Part shown: positions 42,695 to 48,468 of the stretch, in pieces
Position numbering within the stretch: position 1 is the first letter of the stretch
Layout: each line of letters begins with the position of its first letter
DNA from: Planctomycetota bacterium
GTDB lineage: Bacteria; Planctomycetota; UBA1135; GCA-002686595
Direction: 5' to 3'
DNA: 48,468 nt
NCBI GenBank assembly: GCA_014237855.1
Contig: JABACD010000032.1
Span: 1-48,468, forward strand
The notes under the pieces: generated by a model
What the model was told of the DNA's origin: nothing
What the model saw: the letters and a program-made list of their open reading frames with translations, nothing else
Databases searched by the model: none
Program-made: the position numbers and the translations under genes

Positions 42695-43438
42695 CTATCT
42701 TGGGGCGTAGCCCATGGCCACCAGGAACTCCTCTTCGGAGACTTCCTGGTCCTGGTTCAGGTCAAAGGCTGCGATCAGCGCAGCTGTGCGAACATCGAGG
42801 CCGGACCCCAGGGCCAGGGCGTTCAGGTCGTCGGGGCTTATTGCTCCGCTGCCGTCGTAGTCCAGACGTCTGAACGGGAAGACCGGGCCTACGATCTGGT
42901 CAGGTTCTGGGGTCGTGTGCTGGCGTTGAACACGGGGCGTCATCATGCCGAAGAGTTCGAGCACTGAGTCGGCCTCGGCCGGAATGTACTCCAACTCCTC
43001 ATCCGTACTGTCGCCCGAGGTTGCATCGATGGACTCGAGCAGGGAGGCAGCGTCGGGGTCGTCAGGGTTGGGGATGGGGGCCTTGAAGACGCCGTAGCGA
43101 CGGTAGGTCTCAATGGAGACCAGCGTGTACTCATCGAGGGTGATCTGCCCATCCTGGTCGGCGTCGTACACGAGGAAGCGTGGACGGTCAATTTCCAGGC
43201 CTGTGCGTGCCTCGCGGAATGAGATCCAGTTGTTCCCGTCGTAGTCAGCAACCTTGAAGTAGGTTGCGGCAATCTCAACTTGCTTGCGCTCTTGTTCGGC
43301 CTGGGCCTGGCGCTGAAGCTCTGCCTCGGTGCTGGTCCGCTCTCGCGAGTCCCCTCCACGACTCTGAGCTGCGATTGTCAGAACCGGGAGGGCCAGCGAT
43401 GCGGCGGCGAGGCAGGCGAGTGAGTAGGTGGTCTTCAT
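42695..43438 (-). CDS. Exported protein with four EF-hands
   Basis: 247 residues. A signal peptide (1-24, ending TIAAQ) and a Gln/Glu/Arg-rich helix (31-56) are followed by four calcium-binding loops: DYDGNNWISFRE (65-76), DADQDGQITLDE (92-103), DYDGSGAISPDD (193-204) and DLNQDQEVSEEE (226-237). All loops keep Asp at position 1 and Glu or Asp at 12. A 90-residue acidic linker separates the pairs. Calcium-binding exported proteins of this type are common in Planctomycetota. Function unknown. ATG 43438 starts the signal peptide. The 3' end is 12 bases from the end of the convergent asparaginase gene. Confidence 0.8.
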   Translation of the reverse strand: MKTTYSLACLAAASLALPVLTIAAQSRGGDSRERTSTEAELQRQAQAEQERKQVEIAATYFKVADYDGNNWISFREARTGLEIDRPRFLVYDADQDGQITLDEYTLVSIETYRRYGVFKAPIPNPDDPDAASLLESIDATSGDSTDEELEYIPAEADSVLELFGMMTPRVQRQHTTPEPDQIVGPVFPFRRLDYDGSGAISPDDLNALALGSGLDVRTAALIAAFDLNQDQEVSEEEFLVAMGYAPR

Positions 43439-43516
43439 GGGGTCGAAGGAAAGATCGGCGCAACTGGGGGGGATTCTCAAGTCACCAGACCGCCCTTTTT
43501 TCCTGAAGGCCTGGCG

Positions 43517-44656
43517 TCAGTCCTTACAGGCCTCTGTGACGGCCTGGGTCACTCGCTGTATGTCGTCTGTATCGAGGAAGGGATGGATCGGCAGGCAGAG
43601 GACCTCCTCGCAGAGACGCTCAGCGATCGGGAAATCGCCCTTGGAGTATCCCCAGTCGGCAGCGGCACGCTGGAAGTGAACCGGGCTGGGATAGTGAAGT
43701 GCCGCGGCGATCTTCTGTTTTCCAAGGTCGGCCATGACCCGGTCTCGCAGGCCAGGTCCGATGACACGCACGGCGTACTGATGGTAGGCGTGGCTGGAGC
43801 CCGAAGTCACCGTGAGCGGAACGATTCGTTCGATCTTGGAGAAGGCCTCGTCATAGCGTGCGGCGGTAGCTCTTCGCCGTGCGTTCCAGTCCTCAAGGTG
43901 GGGCAGCTTGAGATTGAGGATGGCTCCCTGAATGGCCTGCAATCGGGAGTTCGTGCCGATCTCGGCGTGCACGTACTTGGCCTCACTGCCGTGATCCCGT
44001 AGACGCAGCAATCTCTCGTGTACCTCTTCAGAGTTGCAGAGAATCCCTCCACCCTCACCGGCGGCACCGAGGTTCTTCGTCGGGTAGAAGGAAAAGGCAG
44101 CGGCGTCGCCAAGCTCTCCTGCTCGAATGCCATCTCGCTCAGCGCCGTGAGCCTGAGCGGCATCCTCTAGCAGTGGAATTCCCTTCTCGTCGGCAAGTGC
44201 CCGGAAGCCCTTGATGTCCACAAGCTGTCCATAGATGTGCACCGGGAGTAGGCACTGCGTTCTCTCGTCGATTGCGTTACGGGCTGCTTCGAGGTCCATC
44301 AAGCCGGTCTCCGCCTCGACATCGCAGAGCTGGGGGACCATCTGGCTCCAGGCGATCGACCCTGCGCTTGCGAAGAAGGTGAAGGGGCTGGTGAGGACCG
44401 AGTCACAGGGCTTCAGTCCCAGGGAGCGAAGCGCGAGAATCAGCGCATCGGTGCCCGACGCCACTCCGACTCCGAACCTTGCGCGCTGAAAAGCGGCAAA
44501 GGACTTCTCGAACCTGACTACTTCGGGGCCGAGCACATACCAGCCGCTCTCAATGACGCGTTGAACAGCCTCGAAGAGCTCGGGGCCGATCTGTGCGCGC
44601 TCTGCAGCCAGATCTACGGGCGGTATGGGCTTGGGGTCGGTCGTGGTGTTGCTCAT
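43517..44656 (-). CDS. DegT/DnrJ/EryC1-family sugar aminotransferase
   Basis: PLP-dependent aminotransferase acting on nucleotide-sugar ketones, giving amino sugars for surface glycans. 379 residues, fold type I. Conserved parts: VLGPEVVRFE, VGVASGTDAL (PLP phosphate), LLPVHIYGQLVD, LLEDAAQAHGA (with the PLP-contacting Asp), and the internal aldimine Lys194 in FYPTKNLGAAGEGG. The ATG at 44656 is preferred to GTG 44692, which would overlap the upstream symporter gene. It follows that gene by 13 bases on the same strand. No sugar-nucleotide genes are adjacent, so the product sugar is unknown. Confidence 0.9.
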   Translation of the reverse strand: MSNTTTDPKPIPPVDLAAERAQIGPELFEAVQRVIESGWYVLGPEVVRFEKSFAAFQRARFGVGVASGTDALILALRSLGLKPCDSVLTSPFTFFASAGSIAWSQMVPQLCDVEAETGLMDLEAARNAIDERTQCLLPVHIYGQLVDIKGFRALADEKGIPLLEDAAQAHGAERDGIRAGELGDAAAFSFYPTKNLGAAGEGGGILCNSEEVHERLLRLRDHGSEAKYVHAEIGTNSRLQAIQGAILNLKLPHLEDWNARRRATAARYDEAFSKIERIVPLTVTSGSSHAYHQYAVRVIGPGLRDRVMADLGKQKIAAALHYPSPVHFQRAAADWGYSKGDFPIAERLCEEVLCLPIHPFLDTDDIQRVTQAVTEACKD

Positions 44657-44669
44657 GTTGATTGGGCCA

Positions 44670-46388
44670 CTACTTGTGGCGCTTGATTTCACCGGACTTC
44701 AGCTTGCCCATGTAATCATCGAGGTCCTTGCGCACGTCCCCGGTGAGGAAGAGTATGCCGAGGATGTTCGGGAAGGCCATGCCGAGGATCATCAGGTCGC
44801 CAAAGTCGAGCACGTTCTGTGCTGTGATGATCGATCCTGCAAAGGTGAACACGAGGAAGATGACCTTGTAGACCATCGAACTCCTGTCACCGAAGAGGTA
44901 GGCCCAGCAGCGCTCACCGTAGTAGGACCAGGAGATCATGGTGGAGAAGGCAAACAGGGTGACGGCCACCGAGAGCACAATGCTGAACCAGCCTACGGAG
45001 GACCCGAAGGCCGCAGAGGTCAGGCCAGCGCCATTGGCATCTCCAGCATCGTCATAGAACTCGGAAAAGGTCGGGTTCCCGGAGTCATAGGCTCCAGTCA
45101 CGACGATGACGAGTGCCGTCATCGTGCAGACAACAATGGTGTCGATGAAGGGCTCCAGTAGAGCGACGATGCCTTCCTGGACGGGGTACTGGGTCTTGGC
45201 TGCTGAGTGAGCGATGGCCGCTGAACCAACGCCTGCCTCATTGGAGAAGGCCGCACGCTTGAAGCCCTGGACCAGTACACCGATGAGGCCACCGTAGGCA
45301 GCATCGGAGGTAAAGGCAGATCCAAAGATTGTCTTCAGAGCGTCGGGGATCTCGGAGAAGTTCTCACCGAGAACGAAGAGACAGAGAAGCACGTAGAGGC
45401 CGCACATGAAGGGAACGATCTTCTCTGCGGTAGCAGCGATTCGCTTGATTCCTCCCAGGATGACGACGCCCACCAGGATCGACATGACCAGGCCATAGAT
45501 CCAGCGGTTGTCTTGGAGGAAGGGGACGCTCTCCTGGACTGCATTGAGGGACTGGTTTACCTGGAAGGAGTTGCCTCCTCCGAATGAGCCTCCAATGCAG
45601 AGAATGGCAAAGAAGATGGCAAGGAAGCCACCCAGCCATCCCATGCCCTTCTCCTTGAGTCCGTTGGAGAGGTAGTACATCGCCCCACCCATGACGTGAC
45701 CGTCCGATCGGACCTTGCGATACTTCTGTCCGAGGGTGCACTCGACAAACTTGGACGACATCCCCAAGAAGCCTGCCATGATCAGCCAGAAGACGGCTCC
45801 AGGTCCGCCGATGGTTATCGCAATGGCAACACTGGCGATGTTGCCCAGCCCGACGGTCGCGGAGAGCGCAGATGCCAGCGCCTGGAAGTGGCTGACCTCG
45901 CCCATGTCGTCGGGGTTGTCATAGCGCCCCCTGGTTATGTCGATCGCGTGCTTGAACGCTCGGACGTTGATGAAGCCCATCCGGAGCGTGAAGAAGATCG
46001 CTCCGATGATCAGCCAGAAGACGGCAAGTGGGAACTCGACATTGGCCTCCTTGTCGTTGTCCCAGAACCACACATCGAAGAAGAACACCTTGGCGATGAC
46101 CTTGTTGACTGCTCCCAGGGCGTCGTCGAAGCGCTTCTCGAGACTCGAGATGAATGACTCGCTCTCTGACAGGGAGTCGATGAGATCTTCCGGTATCGGT
46201 ATGAGCGGCTCTTCATCTGTCGCTGGCGAGTCCTGTGCTTCCAGCGAGTTGTAGGCCTCTGGACTGCTCGCCAGGAGAGTCTCGGACTCCGTGATGGTGA
46301 ACTCGGGGGCAGCCTCGGCCACGGCCGTGGAGAGTCCGCAACAGAAAAAGGCTAGCAGTGCGAGAAGGAAGCGCTGAGTGGTCCGCAT
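44670..46388 (-). CDS. AGCS-family sodium/alanine symporter with exported N-terminal extension
   Basis: 572 residues. The core (about 120-560) is a multi-helix AGCS transporter of the AlsT/DagA family: FFTLRMGFINVRAFKHAI, GEVSHFQALASALSATVGLG, then IGGPGAVFWL and KFVECTLGQKYR, and the Gly-rich SFGGGNSFQVNQS. It carries alanine or glycine with Na+ across the inner membrane. Unlike the short classical form it starts with a cleavable-looking signal peptide (1-25) and an acidic segment (26-115, with EEPLIPIPEDLIDSLSES), predicted outside. ATG 46388 is the only sensible start. It is divergent from the HExxH protease gene across 188 bases with no clear promoter motif. Confidence 0.9.
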   Translation of the reverse strand: MRTTQRFLLALLAFFCCGLSTAVAEAAPEFTITESETLLASSPEAYNSLEAQDSPATDEEPLIPIPEDLIDSLSESESFISSLEKRFDDALGAVNKVIAKVFFFDVWFWDNDKEANVEFPLAVFWLIIGAIFFTLRMGFINVRAFKHAIDITRGRYDNPDDMGEVSHFQALASALSATVGLGNIASVAIAITIGGPGAVFWLIMAGFLGMSSKFVECTLGQKYRKVRSDGHVMGGAMYYLSNGLKEKGMGWLGGFLAIFFAILCIGGSFGGGNSFQVNQSLNAVQESVPFLQDNRWIYGLVMSILVGVVILGGIKRIAATAEKIVPFMCGLYVLLCLFVLGENFSEIPDALKTIFGSAFTSDAAYGGLIGVLVQGFKRAAFSNEAGVGSAAIAHSAAKTQYPVQEGIVALLEPFIDTIVVCTMTALVIVVTGAYDSGNPTFSEFYDDAGDANGAGLTSAAFGSSVGWFSIVLSVAVTLFAFSTMISWSYYGERCWAYLFGDRSSMVYKVIFLVFTFAGSIITAQNVLDFGDLMILGMAFPNILGILFLTGDVRKDLDDYMGKLKSGEIKRHK

Positions 46389-46576
46389 GGGGATTCCTGA
46401 CGGGGTTGGCGCGATGGCCTACTTGGGGTGGCTCAGAGGGCCGGAATCGTGCCAAGGTGGCCTCGAACTTGCAAACGTGCCAGGGCACTCATGCCCAACC
46501 AGGCTATTTCCTAGGGGGGCCCTTTCCCGCTAGGCTCTCTCGGACCTCAAGTAGGGAACCACTCGGAGACTCAAAC

Positions 46577-47914
46577 ATGAATCGGATCCAGATCAGTGTG
46601 CTTGCCGCCGCCTGCCTCTTCCTGGCTTGTGGAATGCTCTTCCCAGGGGCCTTGGCTCCGGAGGACGAGGCCTGGACCCAGGACGAGCTGGAGGCCATCA
46701 CCATCGAGATTCAGGCCGAGGTCGAGCAGATTCGAGGCCAGGAGTTCAAGCGGCCGGTCGCGGTGAAGGTGACGGACAAGGAAGGTTTCATCAGCTATGT
46801 GATGAAGCGGCTGGATCAAATGGGCGGCCCGGAGAAGATGGAGGCAGAGGCAGACATCGTCAAGATGCTCGGCCTCGTGCCAGCCTCGATGGACTACCTC
46901 CAGGTAACCCTCGACATGCTTGAGGGTCAGGTCGGGGGCTTCTACGACCCCTCGAGTGAGACCTTCTACCTGATGGATTCATTCACGGGAGCAATCGCGA
47001 AGGTGATCCTCGCCCACGAGCTGACACACGCCCTCGATGACCAGTACTACGACATTGATGGGAAGTTCGAGGAACGTCTAGACGACCGAGATGCCTCTTC
47101 GGCCTACAGCTCGGTCGTCGAGGGGAGTGGCACCTCCCTGATGACACTCTGGACAATGAAGCATATCGGGGAGCTGAGCCCCGATGACTTGCAGAAGATT
47201 GCAGAGATGTCGACGGAGTCTCTCGACGGCATACCGGCTGTCATGTGGAAGCCAATGCTTGGCTCTTACACACAGGGGCAGTCGTTTCTCAACAAGGGCT
47301 ATCGCTTGCTGAAGAAGCAGGGCAAGAAAATGTCTGACATTACGCAGATGGCCTTCGAGGATCCCCCCATGACGACCGAGCAGATCCTGCACCCTGAGAA
47401 GTACTGGGATTCAGGTCGCCGTGATGATCCGCGGCTCCTGGTCCTCGAAGGCGGTGAGTTGCCCGAGGGGTGGCGCTTGATAGAGAACTCAACGGTGGGT
47501 GAGCTCACACTGGCGCTCTTGGCGGAGGAAGAAGAGGAGGTCGACTTCACCAATCCGATGGAGGTCAGCTCGCTCACCTTCACGAATGATGCCGCACGTG
47601 GCTGGGATGGAGATAGGCTGGTTCTCTACGGCAACAACGGTGAGGGGCGTTTCCTGAAGCTGGTCACTCTCTGGGACACCGAGGAGGATGCGCGCGAGTT
47701 CGAGCTGGCCATGCAAGCCCGTCTGGAGTCCTGGCGAAAGACGGTAGCCGAGCTGGATAGCGAGGGCGAGGGCAGAGGATCCCAGGTCCTCGTGGAGGGC
47801 AACCCCGAGGAGCAACGAGTCACGATTCAAGTCTGGCACGGAGTGGCTCCAAGTTCGTTGGAGGCCCTCTCGGCGGAGCGTATCGTCGAGGTCACCGACT
47901 CTGCATCCAGATAG
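46577..47914 (+). CDS. Exported HExxH zinc metalloprotease-like protein
   Basis: 445 residues from ATG 46577, which begins a signal peptide (hydrophobic 7-20, with a LAC near residue 18 that could be a lipobox). The zinc motif HELTH (147-151) is followed by ALDDQYYDID, and Glu182 in VVEGSG is the likely third ligand, a gluzincin arrangement. Residues 30-145 are helical and charged; the C-terminal half is a beta-rich domain with FTNDAARGWDGDRLVLYG. The substrate is unknown. A longer reading from 46358 has no signal and is rejected. Convergent with the small membrane protein gene, 19 bases apart. Confidence 0.8.
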   Translation: MNRIQISVLAAACLFLACGMLFPGALAPEDEAWTQDELEAITIEIQAEVEQIRGQEFKRPVAVKVTDKEGFISYVMKRLDQMGGPEKMEAEADIVKMLGLVPASMDYLQVTLDMLEGQVGGFYDPSSETFYLMDSFTGAIAKVILAHELTHALDDQYYDIDGKFEERLDDRDASSAYSSVVEGSGTSLMTLWTMKHIGELSPDDLQKIAEMSTESLDGIPAVMWKPMLGSYTQGQSFLNKGYRLLKKQGKKMSDITQMAFEDPPMTTEQILHPEKYWDSGRRDDPRLLVLEGGELPEGWRLIENSTVGELTLALLAEEEEEVDFTNPMEVSSLTFTNDAARGWDGDRLVLYGNNGEGRFLKLVTLWDTEEDAREFELAMQARLESWRKTVAELDSEGEGRGSQVLVEGNPEEQRVTIQVWHGVAPSSLEALSAERIVEVTDSASR

Positions 47915-47933
47915 CCGAGTGCGCGACTCGAGG

Positions 47934-48158
47934 TCAGCCCTGGATCTGTGGCTTGAACATGGCTGCATCGATGACAGACCAGATGGTCACGATCCAGCCC
48001 AGTAAGAAAAACCAGAGGGCGATGGAGACCAGGAACATCACGATCGCCAGGAGCAGGCGTCCCTGAACCAACTGTCCCAGGCCGGGTATGAAGAAGCTGC
48101 AGACCGCTGCAATGACATTGCCTGTACTGCCCTGACCTGGTGAAGTGGCTTGATTCAT
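47934..48158 (-). CDS. Small two-helix membrane protein (TM2-like)
   Basis: 74 residues. A polar N-terminus (1-13) is followed by a hydrophobic hairpin: about 14-34 (AAVCSFFIPGLGQLVQGR) and about 36-66 with a Phe/Leu/Trp-rich helix pair. The FIPGLGQ motif is characteristic of TM2-type and related small inner-membrane proteins. Function unknown. The ATG at 48158 is decided by a strong ribosome binding site. It is much shorter than the reading frame it lies in, whose upstream part has no recognisable content. Confidence 0.75.
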   Translation of the reverse strand: MNQATSPGQGSTGNVIAAVCSFFIPGLGQLVQGRLLLAIVMFLVSIALWFFLLGWIVTIWSVIDAAMFKPQIQG

Positions 48159-48165
48159 CTTTTTA

Positions 48166-48175
48166 CTCTTTCCTT
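48166..48175 (-). promoter_or_regulatory. Ribosome binding site fixing the start of the small membrane protein
   Basis: AAGGAAAGAG on the minus strand, seven bases before the ATG at 48158. It is the clearest Shine-Dalgarno sequence at the right end and selects this ATG over upstream codons in the same frame. Confidence 0.7.
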
Positions 48176-48237
48176 GGGAGTAGGATTCACGTGGATCGCT
48201 CTTGCCAGCGTGTCGACCTGAACTTCTTGGGATTACC

Positions 48238-48468
48238 CTAACCAAAATTTCTCCGCTGCTTCTGATTCGGGCGGGGAAGGCCTCCAGCAATGCGGCCCAT
48301 GAATAGAAAGGAGCCCTCGATTCGGTACCCGGGGCGTGGAGCTGGCAGGCCATCGCGCTCAAGCTGCCAGGGTGAGACGAACAGATGCAGGGGTCTCTCC
48401 GGAGCGTCGATCTCGATGATGTCAATCGGGGTGCCGCTCAGTTCATTGCGTGTGTGGCGGACCTCCTT
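48238..48468 (-). CDS. C-terminal fragment of a gene running off the right edge
   Basis: Only the last 76 residues are inside the window; the start lies to the right. The visible part ends NFG and stop, with ERPLHLFVSPWQLERDGLP and a Gly/Phe-rich RIEGSFLFMGRI (read from minus strand). The family is not recognised; a small beta-barrel or OB-like end is possible from alternating hydrophobics. It is 79 bases upstream of the small membrane protein on the same strand and may be co-transcribed. Confidence 0.6.
   Translation of the reverse strand, partial: KEVRHTRNELSGTPIDIIEIDAPERPLHLFVSPWQLERDGLPAPRPGYRIEGSFLFMGRIAGGLPRPNQKQRRNFG

Noticed and set aside
46470..46482. TGGCACG-TTTGCA-like sequence upstream of the symporter on the minus strand, resembling a sigma-54 promoter
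   Set aside because: The GG and GC elements are three bases too close, and sigma-54 promoters need strict spacing.
1..48468. CRISPR arrays, insertion sequences, phage genes, rRNA and tRNA
   Set aside because: No direct-repeat/spacer pattern, transposase or integrase motif, or RNA signature was seen on reading; the only tandem repeats are inside coding regions.

Overview
The window (about 60% GC by eye, many GTG and some TTG starts) is ordinary-looking chromosome of a Gram-negative, probably free-living bacterium. LptF/LptG, a lipid-A-type acyltransferase, an LPS-kinase-like protein and a heptosyltransferase-like protein imply an outer membrane with LPS. Several lipoproteins, EF-hand, HEAT and CAP proteins and sigma-54 machinery point to Planctomycetota or a neighbouring phylum (Myxococcota is the main alternative). 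This is an inference from gene content, not a phylogeny. No rRNA, tRNA, IS element, phage gene or CRISPR array was recognised.

Layout: (1) 296-3154, minus: clpS, a coiled-coil protein and a MamK-type bacterial actin with a long Ser/Asn-rich N-terminal tail, ended by a perfect 36-bp palindrome. (2) 3228-9569, plus: pcrA helicase, a sigma-54 activator AAA+ core lacking sensor and DNA-binding domains, a CAP-domain lipoprotein and an FHA/membrane protein, with overlapping or close ends. (3) 9599-15302: envelope block. On the minus strand an LPS-kinase-like protein with a second degenerate kinase-like domain, a lipid A acyltransferase and a glycosyltransferase overlap or abut; lptF-lptG diverge from them. 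(4) 15456-23293: TPR lipoprotein, heptosyltransferase-like GT9, NtrY-like histidine kinase, triple-parvulin isomerase, GT2 glycosyltransferase, small lipoprotein and a galactokinase-family enzyme. (5) 23425-28007, minus: HEAT lipoprotein, unknown exported protein and a very unusual Ser/Arg- then Tyr/Trp-rich exported TPR protein. (6) 28137-33045: leucine dehydrogenase, a DUF3108 protein with two CxxC pairs, ygfZ, a propeller-like protein and a small basic protein. (7) 33563-42682, plus: hpt, an RluA-type pseudouridine synthase, truD with an RGG-repeat tail, mtnP, two tandem M28 peptidases and a Tat-exported Ntn-hydrolase. (8) 42695-48468: EF-hand protein, DegT aminotransferase, AGCS sodium/alanine symporter, HExxH metalloprotease, small membrane protein and the end of a gene running off the right edge.

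Most likely to be new biology: the MamK-like actin plus coiled-coil pair outside any visible magnetosome cluster; the RGG-tailed TruD with an in-frame 60-bp DNA repeat; the kinase/degenerate-kinase fusion in the LPS block; the aromatic-rich exported protein; and the DNA-binding-less sigma-54 activator overlapping pcrA. The 517-bp gap before hpt holds a promoter-like and a terminator-like signal that could delimit a small RNA or a structured leader.
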